DNA from: Cafeteria roenbergensis
Taxonomy: Eukaryota; Sar; Bigyra; Bicosoecida; Cafeteriaceae
Assembly: GCA_008330645.1 (NCBI GenBank)
Contig: VLTN01000036.1
Location: 62,001-126,000, forward strand
Reading direction: 5' to 3'
DNA length: 64,000 bases
A program made the translations under genes and the position numbers. Below, in pieces: positions 9,177 to 19,063 of the stretch. Position 1 is the first letter of the stretch, and each line of letters starts with the position of its first letter. The notes beneath the pieces were generated by a model. The model worked only from the letters and a program-made list of their open reading frames with translations, was not told where the DNA came from and searched no databases.

Positions 9177-12100
9177 ATGTCCCGAAAGCTGTCGCCAGCG
9201 CAGCGGGCCACGCTCGACTGGCTCGTCGTGAGCGCCAGGAGCGCGACTGCTGCGGTGGCTGCGTCCCGCGCGGCGGCCCTGGAGACGAGCGTGAAGATTG
9301 GCCCGGGGGAGTGCAAGCCGGCGCCGTCGTTTTTCGCGGCCGCTGCAATCGCCGCCGAGGGCGGGAACGCCAGCGCCCAGCTCGAGGCCGCCACGGCCGC
9401 CGGGCCGGGCAGTGCACTCGACGCAATGGCGCCCCAGGACGCCGTTGACGGGGGCGGGCCGTACGCCGCAGACGCGCTCATTCCATCCTTGGCCGCATCG
9501 ATGCCGATTGCCGTCGCCACTGCCGCGGCTGGCGGGCAGCCAGACCCCTCCGGCACCTCTGGCTCCGGCGCTGCTACCACCGCGGGGAGCCCCGGCCCTG
9601 TGCCCGCCGCCGCGGGGCCCAGCGCAGGCAAGAGCGCAGCGGCTGCTCACGCCGTCAACGCCGTGCGCCGGCTTGCGCGCCTCGGCGGGGAGGACGTCGG
9701 CGTGGCGGTGGCCCTCACCGCGTCCCAGCCGCAGGCGCTGCTGGCTGTGGCCCTCCTAGCCGCGGCGCTGCCCCCCGCCATCCGCGCCTCCGCCCTCGCT
9801 GCCGTTGAGAGCGTGGTCCTCCGCCGGCGCGGTTTCGGCGCCGGCCCCCGCAACGCCGCGCTGGCTCCTGCAACAAGCGCCGGCGCCTCCGGGGGCGCCG
9901 ACCACCTCGCTGACTGGAGAGCGGGCGCCTCCGGGTCGGACGGCGGCGAGGCGGTCGGCGCCCCGCGCCCGAGCTCTGCCGACGAGGGCGAGGCGGCTGC
10001 TCGGCGGTGGGGCGGCGCGGCGGGCGCCGGGCTGTGGGGGCTCGTCGTGGCCGCGGGATGCAGCGTCTCCTGGGAGGGCTGCGGGGGCGCCCCGGCCTGG
10101 TTCGAGCGGCCCGCCGAGGACGAAGCCGCGGCCGGCAGCGACGGGACCGGTCCGCGAGCAGGAGCGCCAGCAGGGGCGGGAGGATTCCGGGACTTTTCCG
10201 CCCCGGCCGGGGACCCGTCGCTGGCTCCCGCCCCGCCCAGCGGCTTCGTGGCGGAGGCCGTGGCGGCGGCCTTGGAGGCGTCGCCCGCCGACGTCTTCCT
10301 GCGCTGCCGTCTGCCCCGCGACGCGGCCGCGGGCTGCGACGGGTCAGTGGCTCTCTTCACAGGCGAGGCGGACGACGACGCCCGCGGGCCCGCGCTGCTG
10401 CTTCCCTGCCACCGCCTGGTGCTCACGGCGCACAGCGGATACTTTGCCAAGGCGCTGCGCGGGGTGCCCATGGGGGCGGAGATCTCGCTTCCCGCGGTTG
10501 ATGCGCGCACGATGGGGTGCGTGCTGCTCTGGGCGTACGGTCACTCGGCCACATGTTCCGCCGGGTCCGCCGTCGCGCTGGCAGCGCTGGCGCGGTTTTT
10601 GCAGATCTCCGCTCTGGAGGCAGTGGTTTCCCGGCGCATGATACCGGCTCTTTGCGGGGGCCCCAGGGCCCCCTCCCTGCTCGCGTCGCTCCACCGCCAC
10701 CAGCCCGGAGGCCTGGCCGATGGAGCGTGGGACCGCGCCCAAGCCGCTGCCGCCGCGGCGGTGAGGCGTCGCGCGAGGTCCTATCTGGCCGCACCTGCGG
10801 CGGTGGTGAACGCTCGCCTGGCCGCTGGAGGCGGCTCTGCCGGAGCCGGCTCTGCTGGCGGCGGCTCTGCGAGCGGTCCCTGCGGCGACTACGACGGCGC
10901 GGTGGAGGTGCTGCCGTCGGTGGTGCTGGTCGACCTGCTCGCCAGCGAGGAGGGCTTGCCCGCCTCCGTGGGCCCAGAGAGCGCCGTCGTGCTCGATTGC
11001 TGGGTATGGGCCAGGGCTGCGGCGGCGCTGGGAGGGGTGGCGCTGCTGCCGCCGCCGGCTGGCGGCGGCTCGGTTCGGGGCCTCATCGAGCGAGCCGGGT
11101 CCGGGGCTGCGGCGACTGATGGCTCTGCCGCGTGGGTAGAGCACGAGCTGGTGGAGGTGGCCCTGCCGTGCCCGGCGCGGTCCGACGCCGACGCTGCAGC
11201 GACTGGCGCCGGCGCTGCCGCGACTGGCGCCGGCGGGGGCGCGGCTGCCGACAGAGTCATGTCGCACATCGCACCGCTCATCCGCTGGACGGCTCTGCCG
11301 ATGGAGGCGGTTGCTGGCGACGAGCTCAACGCCATCGCCGCTCTGCCGCCGAGCGACTACGTGTCGCTCCTGCGCTGCCTCGGCTCGGGAGACCGCCGCA
11401 AGCTGCCCGCCTGGATGCACCCCGGGAAGCGGCCGACGCTGCCGCCCTGCTGGCTGGGCGGGCCCCGCATGCACCAGCGTCGCTCCTACACCGGAGCGGC
11501 GGCCTGCGGCGGCTGCGTGGTCGTCTGCGGCGGGCTCAGCGGCACGGAGCGCCTCAGCTCCGCCGAGTGCCTGGACCCGGCGCTGGGCCTCTGGGCCCGC
11601 CTGCCGGACATGCGAGCCCGCCGCGCGGGGGTGGCCGCCTGCGCGCTGGGGCCCTTCGTCTACGCGGTGGGCGGGTTCGACGGGCAGAGCCGGCTCGCGT
11701 CCGTGGAGCGGCTCGACATCCGCACCCGCCGGTGGCACAGCGTGGCGCCCATGGCGGAGCGACGCGGCGTCCTGTGCACGGTGGGCGCGGGCGGCCACGT
11801 GTACGCTCTCGGCGGGTACGACGGCCACAGGGAGCTCTCCAGCGCCGAGCGGTACGACCCCGCAACGGACACGTGGCGGAACATTTCGCCGATGAGCTGC
11901 GCCCGCGTGGGCGCTGCCGCGTGCGAGCTGAACGGCCACGTGTACGTCGTCGGCGGGTACGACGGCCACAACGAGCTCTCCAGCGGCGAGCGGTACGACC
12001 CCGCGACGGACACGTGGCACGCCGTGCCGCCCATGAGCTGGAGGCGGTCGTACATCGGAGCGGTGTCCGTCGACGGCGAGCTCTGGGTGGTGGGCGGGGC

Positions 12101-12668
12101 GGCCGGGAAGGACACGCTCTCACGCTGCGAGGTGTTCAACCCCGCCACCGGGACGTGGAGGGAGGGTCCCGCAATGGGGCAGCGCCGCGCGGGCGTTGCC
12201 GCGTGCGCGATTGATGGGCTCGTGATGGCCTGCGGCGGCCACGCCGGCCGCACGCTGTCGGTCGTGGAGGGCATGGACCCCCTTGGCGGCGAGTCCGCCG
12301 CGGCCGGCATGTCCTCAGCCGTCATGGGGGCGGCGCTCGGCTCGCCGTTTGTGAAACACAGCGCCGCCGCCGCCGCCGTCGCCGCCGCCGCCGCCGCTGC
12401 TGCTGCCGCAGCGGCGCCTGGTGGCAGCAAGGGCGCAAGCTCCCCAGCAGCGTTCCGCAGAGGGGCCAGCGCCGCAGGCGCGAGAGCCGGCGCTGAGAGC
12501 GCCCCAGGCGGCGAAACCGCTGCTGTGGCGGCGGGCCATCAGCGGGCGGGTGCTTCCGTGGGAGCTCCCGGCCGCGACGACGTCGGCGACGACGTCGGCG
12601 ACGATGATGACGATGACGACGACGAGGGCGACGCTTCCGGGTACGACGCGTACGAAATGGAGGACTGA
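9177..12668 (+). CDS. BTB-BACK-Kelch repeat protein
   Basis: Probable substrate adaptor for a cullin-3 ubiquitin ligase. The N-terminal third (1-330) is Ala/Gly-rich. A BTB domain follows near residues 370-480, with the typical LPCHRLVLTAHSGYFAKAL core and a LPAVDARTM segment. A BACK-like helical region comes next (about 490-700), interrupted by Ala/Gly/Ser loops. Six Kelch repeats occupy about 760-1035, each with the double-Gly and spaced Tyr/Trp pattern, for example YVVGGYDGHNELSSGERYDP and DTWHAVPPM. The C-terminus is poly-Ala and then acidic (VGDDVGDD followed by an Asp run). The start at MSRKLSPAQ is preferred because upstream in-frame sequence is compositionally odd, but the frame is open to 8982. 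Single exon, about 1163 residues. Kelch repeats 3 and 4 are nearly identical in DNA, which suggests recent internal duplication. Confidence 0.88.
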   Translation: MSRKLSPAQRATLDWLVVSARSATAAVAASRAAALETSVKIGPGECKPAPSFFAAAAIAAEGGNASAQLEAATAAGPGSALDAMAPQDAVDGGGPYAADALIPSLAASMPIAVATAAAGGQPDPSGTSGSGAATTAGSPGPVPAAAGPSAGKSAAAAHAVNAVRRLARLGGEDVGVAVALTASQPQALLAVALLAAALPPAIRASALAAVESVVLRRRGFGAGPRNAALAPATSAGASGGADHLADWRAGASGSDGGEAVGAPRPSSADEGEAAARRWGGAAGAGLWGLVVAAGCSVSWEGCGGAPAWFERPAEDEAAAGSDGTGPRAGAPAGAGGFRDFSAPAGDPSLAPAPPSGFVAEAVAAALEASPADVFLRCRLPRDAAAGCDGSVALFTGEADDDARGPALLLPCHRLVLTAHSGYFAKALRGVPMGAEISLPAVDARTMGCVLLWAYGHSATCSAGSAVALAALARFLQISALEAVVSRRMIPALCGGPRAPSLLASLHRHQPGGLADGAWDRAQAAAAAAVRRRARSYLAAPAAVVNARLAAGGGSAGAGSAGGGSASGPCGDYDGAVEVLPSVVLVDLLASEEGLPASVGPESAVVLDCWVWARAAAALGGVALLPPPAGGGSVRGLIERAGSGAAATDGSAAWVEHELVEVALPCPARSDADAAATGAGAAATGAGGGAAADRVMSHIAPLIRWTALPMEAVAGDELNAIAALPPSDYVSLLRCLGSGDRRKLPAWMHPGKRPTLPPCWLGGPRMHQRRSYTGAAACGGCVVVCGGLSGTERLSSAECLDPALGLWARLPDMRARRAGVAACALGPFVYAVGGFDGQSRLASVERLDIRTRRWHSVAPMAERRGVLCTVGAGGHVYALGGYDGHRELSSAERYDPATDTWRNISPMSCARVGAAACELNGHVYVVGGYDGHNELSSGERYDPATDTWHAVPPMSWRRSYIGAVSVDGELWVVGGAAGKDTLSRCEVFNPATGTWREGPAMGQRRAGVAACAIDGLVMACGGHAGRTLSVVEGMDPLGGESAAAGMSSAVMGAALGSPFVKHSAAAAAVAAAAAAAAAAAAPGGSKGASSPAAFRRGASAAGARAGAESAPGGETAAVAAGHQRAGASVGAPGRDDVGDDVGDDDDDDDDEGDASGYDAYEMED

Positions 12669-13085
12669 CAGTGTCCCGCGACTCACGGGCCTATCAGTGG
12701 TCCATCATGTGCTAGTCAGGTTATTTGTGCGATCTCGGGGGCAGCGGGCCGCGTGCACACGGCGCGAGCGCGAGCCGTGACCATTGCTCGGCAGGGTGCG
12801 GCCGCAGCGGCGTCGGCACGGTTCCGCCGGGCATGGCCCCAGTGGCGGCGGGGGCGGCGTGTGAGTGTGTGTGTGTGTGTGTTTGGGTGTGTTTGGGTTT
12901 GCGTGAGTGTGCGTGGTGGGAGGGAGGACAAGACGCTGAACAGCACTGTAGGCCGCCACCGGACAGCGATCCACAGTCTTGAACACTCTTCTCCCGCCCG
13001 CACACGAACTGGCCATCCGGCGCCACCGCGCGAGCAGCGGCCTGGCGCTGCCCCGCGCTGCCCCGCGCTGCCCCGCGCGGGGCGG
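12669..13085. other. Convergent intergenic region with GT-rich tract
   Basis: Lies between the 3' ends of the Kelch (plus) and SCAMP (minus) genes and presumably holds both polyadenylation regions. It contains a GT-rich tract and three short repeats of ctgccccgcg near 13049-13080. No gene seen. Confidence 0.5.
12860..12912 (+). repeat. GT-rich microsatellite
   Basis: A run of GT dinucleotides followed by gtgtttggg units in the spacer between two convergent genes. Simple-sequence repeat with no evident coding role. Confidence 0.85.
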
Positions 13086-14042
13086 TCAGGGGAACTCCGG
13101 CTGCGCGTCTGAGAGGAGGGACTGGGCTGCCTGGCGCCGCCCGTCGGCGGCCGCCTCCCGGAGCCCCTGCTCGTCCTTGCCGCGGTAGGCTTGGTGGGCG
13201 CGGAAGCACGTGAGGGCGTTGATGATGAACGCGAGGAGCCAGAGCGCCGTGGATACGGCCACGACGATGATGTCCGCCTCGCTGACCCAGTCCTCGCCGA
13301 CCTCCACCATGGTCATCACCCCGCACATGTAGGTGCTCGCGAGGCCCACGACGGCGAGCAGCAGGAAGCCCAGCAGCCCGCCCCCGCACAGGAAGAAGCA
13401 GCAGTAGCCCCGCGACCTGTCCCGGGCCGCGCCGTTGTACAGATGCTTCAGCGCCCACCAGCCCACCAGCCCCACCAGCAGCACGTAGCCCGGCCCCGCC
13501 GCGAGCCCCAGCACGTCCCCTGCGGTCCCCGTGTCCTTTCCGGAGTCGGAGGCGCGCCGCGCGAGCAGGACGATGAGCGCAAGCGCGTTGGCCAGCGCCG
13601 CCGACACGGACAGCAGGTAGCCGGCGTACGCCAGCCGGATGGTCATGCGGTGCGGGCTGGGGATGTCCTCCTCGATCGCAAGGCGCGCGCAAGGGCGGCA
13701 GCGGGGCCAGTTGTTCGGCCGCTCGCCGATGGGGCCTGCGGCGGCGGGGGCCCGGCCGGCCCTGGCAGGGCGCGCGCCGGCGGCCGCAGCTCCCTCCCCG
13801 AACGGGTTGGTCGAGGGCGGCAGCGGCGTCGGCTCCCCGAATCGACTCCGCTCCGGAGACGCAAACGCGTTGGGGGGCGAAGGGGTCTGCGGCGGCGGCG
13901 GCACGGGAGCGACCTGTGCGGCGGCCGGGGGCGCTGCCGCCGGCGCCGCCTTGGGCGCAGGCGCGGGGGCCGGCGCGGGCCCGTCATCGTCGTCCGCAAA
14001 CGGGTTGTGGTCGTAGTCCAGGAACGGGTTGGGCTCGGCCAT
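13086..14042 (-). CDS. Secretory carrier membrane protein (SCAMP)
   Basis: Four-pass membrane protein of post-Golgi and endosomal vesicles, acting in exocytosis and endocytic recycling. The 318-residue frame has the complete SCAMP plan. The cytosolic N-terminus carries NPF motifs at residues 5-7 and 13-15 and a third further on (TNPFGEG), which bind EH-domain proteins. A Pro/Ala-rich stretch follows, then the conserved NNWPRCRPC segment and the DIPSPHR motif just before helix 1. The four hydrophobic helices come next, including the YVLLVGLVGWWALKHLY and CCFFLCGGGLLGFLLL regions, and then a short charged tail. Most SCAMPs have a coiled coil between the NPF repeats and the WP motif; here that part is short and Pro/Ala-rich. 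Single exon. The start ATG at 14042 gives the expected MAEPNPF opening. Confidence 0.92.
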   Translation of the reverse strand: MAEPNPFLDYDHNPFADDDDGPAPAPAPAPKAAPAAAPPAAAQVAPVPPPPQTPSPPNAFASPERSRFGEPTPLPPSTNPFGEGAAAAGARPARAGRAPAAAGPIGERPNNWPRCRPCARLAIEEDIPSPHRMTIRLAYAGYLLSVSAALANALALIVLLARRASDSGKDTGTAGDVLGLAAGPGYVLLVGLVGWWALKHLYNGAARDRSRGYCCFFLCGGGLLGFLLLAVVGLASTYMCGVMTMVEVGEDWVSEADIIVVAVSTALWLLAFIINALTCFRAHQAYRGKDEQGLREAAADGRRQAAQSLLSDAQPEFP

Positions 14043-14386
14043 GGCGCTCCAGGGCCGGCGTCAGCACGCGGTGCGGATTCTGCTTGAACTTGCGCCGGCG
14101 GGGCCAGGCGCAAGCGCTCGGCGCACGGTCGGGCAGACCGAGCAGGGCCGGGAGCGGGCGGTGCCACCAAGGCGCGGAGCCAGGTGCCGGGGTCGTGTCC
14201 CGGGACGGCCCGGGCGCGCGAGTTGCTGTGCGGATTTCCCGGCGCGGACGCAGCGGGAGTGCCACAGGCGGCCGGCGGCAGAGCCCGAGCGACAAACCGG
14301 CAAACGACCGAGAAAAGCCTTTTCGCCGCGCTCGCGGCCCCGCTCCGCCGGCACCCCCGAGCCCAGCGAGACCGAGTCGCTCCGAG
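14043..14386. other. Divergent promoter region of SCAMP and SPFH genes
   Basis: No coding feature recognised. It separates two divergently transcribed membrane-protein genes and should carry both promoters; no TATA-like element was noticed. Confidence 0.4.
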
Positions 14387-15833
14387 ATGGGCCGCGGTAC
14401 GGGCCTCGGCCGAGGCCGTGGCGGCGAGCTGCCCTTTGCCGTCCTGTGTGGCGGGTGAGCGTCGGCGGCGGCGTCTCGGCGGTGCACTCGGTTCGGTTGC
14501 GACCTGTGGACCAGCCCGCGCGCGCCGTTTTCCCCCGCCCCGCCCCGCCTCGCCCCCTCCCCGCCCAACGTTGCGGGTCCTGCGCCATGCCAAAGCCCAA
14601 CCCCAGCCCCTGCGCCCCGCGTGCCTGCTGCGAGCCCCTCCCCGCAGGGCGTCGTGCTGCTGCTTGATCATCAGCATCAGCCTGATCTCGGCCAGCTTCG
14701 GCATCGTGGAGACCTCGTGAGCGCTTCGCCCAGGGCAGCCAGCCGGGGCGCCGCCCCGCCCTCTTGCAGGTTCCGTCCCCGCGAACAGTGCGCCCTGCGC
14801 CCCGCCAGACTGTGGCTTGCCTGGGCCTCCAGCGGGCCGCGGTCGCTGCCGGAGCACGCGCGGCCGCTTGACTCCACCGTTCGCGCCGAGCTCGCGCGCC
14901 TGCCGGGCCGCCCCCGGCCACGGCCTCGGCCCCGGCCCCGAGTCGCTCACGCGCCTGCCCCGTCCCCGACCCGCGCGCCCTGCTCCGGCCCGCAGCGAGT
15001 ACGGCCTGCGGTACGACGTGCCGTCGATGCGCATCGCGCCCGAGGTGTACGAGAACGGACGCCACTTCCCCGGGCTGGGCTCCTACTTTGTCAAGTACCC
15101 CCGCAAGCTCACATACATGGAGTTCTCGTCCTCGGCCGACGGCGGGTCGAACAACGGCCCCGTGACCGTGTGGAGCAAGGACGGACAGGAGATCGTCCTT
15201 GAGGCGGGCTTCTACATCCGCTTGCGCAAGGCTGACATCCTGGAGATCTTCTACGCATACCAGGACCAGGTCATGTCCGTCATCGAGGACGTCGCGGCCA
15301 ACGCCATGCGAGACGTCGCCACCGGCTTCACCACCCTGCAGTTCTTCACCAACAGGTCCTCCATCGACGAGCGCATGTCCCAGGAGCTCGGCCGCCGCAT
15401 CTCGGCCTGCTGCTACGCGGACGTGGAGGTCTTCAACATGCTGGGCATCGACGTGCCTTCCAGCTTCCGCGTGGCCGTGGAAAACGTGGTCATCTCGCAG
15501 CAGGAGCGCACCACCCTCGAGATTCTCCGCGACGCCATCGTCCTGCGCCAGTCCATCAGGGTGGTCGACGCCCAGGCAGACAAGACAATCCTCGTTGCCA
15601 AGTCCGACGCCCAGGCAACGGGCCTCATTACCCGATCGCAGGCGCAGGCCGACGTCCAGGTTCTGGTCGAGAAGGCGCGCGCGCAGTCGCTGTTCAACCT
15701 CTCCACGGCGCTTGGATTCGCCAACGGAAGCGGCACGAACATGAGCCAGCTGCTCTCCTACATGTACGCCGACGTGATCCGCAGCAACCGCGACGTCGTC
15801 GTGAACGTGCCGCGCGCGCTCGTTTCCGTCTGA
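14387..15833 (+). CDS. SPFH/band-7 domain membrane protein
   Basis: Stomatin/prohibitin-type scaffold protein anchored in a membrane by an N-terminal helix. The main exon (14996-15833) encodes the SPFH fold: TSEYGLRYD entry strand, the NGRHFPGLGSYFVKYPR segment, a middle region with TGFTTLQFFTNRSSIDERM, and a helical C-terminal part rich in Ala, Gln and Val (about 200-285) likely to form the coiled coil. An upstream exon at 14648-14716 supplies the membrane helix CCCLIISISLISASFGIVE and joins in phase to give VETSEYGL. The first exon is least certain: an ATG at 14387 leads to a GTGAGC donor at 14455 in the right phase, giving a 324-residue protein. The cysteine cluster before the helix could be palmitoylated. 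The exact relative (stomatin, flotillin or a protist-specific SPFH group) is unclear. Confidence 0.8.
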
Positions 15834-16281
15834 GCCGCCTGCCCGCCCTGAAACCGGGCCCCGGTCTGCCCTTGCGCGAGGCAGCCCGGCATGCCGCTTG
15901 GCAGGACCCACTTGCGTGGGAGGGGCTCCGGGTACCGGGGGAGAGGGGCAAGAGGGGGTGCGGATGTGGCGGCGCACTCGGCGGATCCGCGAGTTGCGCT
16001 GGCCTTGAGCGCGTGCGTGGTCGCCCGCCCGATAGAACGATGCATCGACTGCCTGTGCTCCTCGCGTCGCGCTCTGGCGCGCACGCGCGCGCGCATGCAC
16101 GCACGTACGCGCTGTGAGTGGTGCGGCAACCGCCGCCCAGCGCGTGCGCTGGAGCAGCATGCACGCACGCCACTTGAAGCGCGCCGCCGCAAAAACCGGC
16201 AGTCTATTGCGCGGCGAGCAAACATCTGCGCGTGCCGAGGAGTGACAGCCGGCACTTGCCTCAAGCGCCCGACCGTGCGAC
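15834..16281. other. Intergenic region with alternating purine-pyrimidine tract
   Basis: Between the SPFH gene and the ubiquitin-like gene on the same strand. Around 16075-16112 it has a CG/CA alternating tract (gcgcacgcgcgcgcgcatgc). No coding exon recognised. Confidence 0.45.
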
Positions 16282-17185
16282 ATGGCAGCCGCGGCATCTG
16301 GAGCATCTGGAGCGTCTGGCCTCGTGCTCTCGCTCTCGGGCGTTGACGCCTCCGAGGAGAAGGCGCGCGAGCGCGCGGACGCCCGTGGAAGCGACACCGC
16401 CGTGAGCCGTTTGGGTCGCATCACACCCTTGTGACGCCGCCCCACGGGCCTCGGCGGCCGTGGAAGTCCCCCAACGAGGCGTCTCTTGTGTGCCTTTGCG
16501 CGCCCCGTGAGGTCGCAGGTGACTTTCGAGCTTCCCTCCGGCGAGACGGCGTGCAAGGCCGTGAGTCTTCCGCGTGAATTGTGGACCTTCGATCTTTGCC
16601 CAGACTGCTCCAGGTTCCCGCCCGACATGCCCGCCCCGTGCGCCGCCCTCGCCCCCGCCCCGACCAGAAGCCGCGCACGCCCGTTTGTGGAATGCTTCAT
16701 GCCAACGCCCTTGCAGTTCGGCCAGGGCCAGGAGGTTGGCGCGCTCAAGTTGTGGCTTGTTGAGGAGTTCTGCTTCGAGCCGTCGTCCCTGGTGAGGCGG
16801 CAATTCCGGAGCTGCCCCTCGTCTGCTCGCAGCGGCGCGCTGCGCGCGAAGAAACAAATCCGCGCGCCTCTTTGCGGCTTTGCCGCTCCCGCTGCGCGGT
16901 GTCGCCCCGGTGGCGATGCACAGTTCGCCCGTTGCCGTGGCGCTTGCTCGGTCGCAGGCTCTGACGTTCGATGGAAAGCCGCTGATCGACATGTTCTCCC
17001 TTGCTGACGTTCCGGGCATTGCTGGCGCTGCGGAAGCCACCATCTCCGTCGCGGGGACCGTTGACCGGGCCCGTGTCGCCGCCACCTCTGAGGCCAAGGC
17101 TGCCGACGCCGCAGCCTCCGCCGACATGGATGAGGCCGCCGCTGACGGCGGCGATGACGAAGACGACGGGTTCGCCGAGGCTTGA
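16282..17185 (+). CDS. Ubiquitin-like domain protein, four exons
   Basis: Small protein with one ubiquitin-like fold split over tiny exons: 16282-16401, 16519-16560 (only 42 nt), 16717-16791 and 16958-17185, giving 154 residues. All junctions are phase 0 with GTGAG donors and CAG acceptors. The joined domain reads VTFELPSGETACKA, then FGQGQEVGALKLWLVEEF, then LTFDGKPLIDMFSLAD. This is the beta-beta-alpha-beta order of ubiquitin with a hydrophobic strand 1 and the usual D-G-K-x-L turn. The closest resemblance I can recall is the ubiquitin-like domain of IQUB, a ciliary protein, but IQ motifs are absent here. The tail is Ala/Asp/Glu-rich and acidic and has no Gly-Gly end, so it is not a conjugating modifier. 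The function is unknown. Confidence 0.72.
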
Positions 17186-17517
17186 GTGTGGGTAGGCAGC
17201 TTCGTGTGCGTGCTCGTTATCTCTCGATGTGGCGTCCAAACTGATCAGAGCACCGGCCGATCAGCCTTGGCGCCTCTCCACTCGTCTGCAGCTTCCGGAG
17301 CGCGCGCCTGTCCTGCCCCGGCACGGGCGAGCTGGAGTGGCTCTGTGGGTGCAGCCGCATGCGGTTCTTCGGCGTGGCAAGCGGCTAGGTTCGGTGCGTG
17401 GCATCGGCGGGCAGTTGGAAAGCTTCCGTCCGTTGTTCGGTGGCGGGGAAAGATGGCGCGTCTCGCCCCAGCACTCAACCACACACTGGCAGCGGTGGCG
17501 TGGCAGCAGGGCGATGC
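17186..17517. other. Convergent intergenic region
   Basis: Between the 3' ends of the ubiquitin-like gene (plus) and the RPS3A gene (minus). Nothing recognised beyond presumed transcript ends. Confidence 0.5.
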
Positions 17518-18502
17518 TCAGAGGCGGCCGCCAGAGCTGGCAAGGCCCTCCACCTTGCCCTTGGCGAGGTCGGCATCGCGCTGGACGGCGGCGCCGGTGT
17601 CCTCCTTGCCGGAGCCGTGCACGTCCATGAGCCGGTCGAGGTCGAACTTGGGGCGCTTGACCATCTTGACCTTGCGCACGCACACATCCTTGAGGGGGTA
17701 GATCTCCTTGCACGCGGTGGTGATCTCGGTGCCGATGGCCTCGGGCACGAGCTTGGTGAAGAGAGCGCGCAGGTCGCCGGAGGCGGCGTTGCGGCGCATG
17801 ATCTCGACCATGCGCTTGCGGATCTGGCGCACCTGAGCGGTCTGGGCGTAGGAAGTCTTCGACTTCTGGTTGCGCTGGCGGGCGGTGAAGGCGATGGCGA
17901 ACATGCGCACGACGTAGCCGTCGGTGGTGCGCACGTCCACGGAGGCCTCGATGGTGGTCTGGCACTTGCGGAACAGCGAGGCGAGCTTGTCGCGGGTGGT
18001 GTCCATGCCGTAGAAGTTGCACAGGGCGTCCTTGCCCTGGACCTCCTCGACCACGAGGCGCATCTTGCGGAAGTCAGCGTCCGAAGACTTGTTGAGGTCG
18101 CCGAGGCTGATCTCGAACACGCGGCCCTTCATCTCCTCAGAGGCGATCTTCTGGCCGGCGGTGCGGTTGATGGGGGTCTTGCCGGCCACGCGGTTGGTGA
18201 ACAGCGAGGGCACCTTCACATCGTACCACTCCTTGCGGGTGAACGGGTCGACGCTGCGAGGACAGCAGGAACCGAGCGGGGCGCAGGCGTGCTCGGGCAA
18301 GCAAGGGCGCCACTGCATCTGCAACGTGGCCCGGTGAAGCGCGCCCGGGGAGCAGCCGGCGCGGTGCGCGGGCCGCTCGAACGATCAGGCGAGGCGCTGC
18401 CGCAGCCGCCCCAAAGCGCCCGCGCCCGCGCTGCCGCGAGGCTCACGGCTTCTTCTTGCCCGTCTTCTTCTTGCCCATGCGCTTGTTCTTGCCGATAGCC
18501 AT
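17518..18502 (-). CDS. RPS3A: 40S ribosomal protein S3a (eS1)
   Basis: Cytosolic small-subunit ribosomal protein eS1, at the mRNA exit side of the 40S platform. Two exons on the minus strand, 18502-18447 and 18253-17518, separated by a 193-nt GTGAGC/CAG intron, give 263 residues, the usual family length. Exon 1 encodes the very basic start MAIGKNKRMGKKKTGKKK. Exon 2 opens with VDPFTRKEWYDVKVPSLF and contains the family blocks GRVFEISLGDLN, NFYGMDTTRDKLASL, VRTTDGYVVRMF, KTSYAQTAQVRQIRKRM and IYPLKDVCVRKVKM. The intron placed right after the basic N-terminus is typical of a ribosomal protein gene. The gene is housekeeping and lacks the low-complexity inserts seen in its neighbours. Confidence 0.97.
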
Positions 18503-19063
18503 GTCGGCAACCTGCGGAAGCACGCTCGGTTCGCAGCGGCTGGGGCCAGGGATTGCAAAGGGCGCAGGCCACTGCGCCGCCTTCCGTGCCAGGCCCTTGG
18601 TGCGCCCCTCGCGCCGCGCCGGCCCTTGGCCCGACCGCCACTTGCCCCAGTCCGGCGTGATACGCGGCCGCTGCCATGCCGCGCGCGGCAAGCTCACCCA
18701 GGTCCTTCCCGGACGGAAGCTGTGAGCAGCACAAGCCCTTGACGACTGCTCGAGCAGACGTCGCCGCGCCCCGCGGCAGAGCCGGCCGGCAACTGCGCCG
18801 AGCGTCGGAGAGGAAGAAAACAGCGCAGGCCGGCTGCCGGCACCGGAGGAGCACGCCGCGCGACCGCCCAGGACCCTCCCCAGGCCGCCGCCGGCAGCGT
18901 TCCATGCATGTATGACAATGACGGGCACCGGCCTGTCCTGAGCGCGGATTCGAGGGAGCGCTCGCCCCTGCTCCGGCCCGAGGCTCTGTCCGCAACGCAA
19001 GCGTCGCCCCCACTGTCCGCTGTTCCCGGCCCACACTGGCGAACGGCTGCTCGGCCGACTGGG
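18503..19063. other. Divergent promoter region of RPS3A and VTT genes
   Basis: No coding exon recognised, although the plus-strand frame of the VTT gene stays open back to 18908. A ribosomal-protein promoter is expected next to 18503. No conserved element was identified by eye. Confidence 0.4.

Noticed and set aside
8756-9631. Long minus-strand frame opposite the N-terminus of the Kelch gene
   Set aside because: It mirrors Ala/Gly-rich coding of the plus strand; antisense frames stay open easily in such GC-rich DNA and no domain is present.
14061-16748. An 895-residue minus-strand frame across the SPFH gene
   Set aside because: It runs antisense through the conserved SPFH exon and shows only Arg/Ala-rich composition, so it is a shadow frame.
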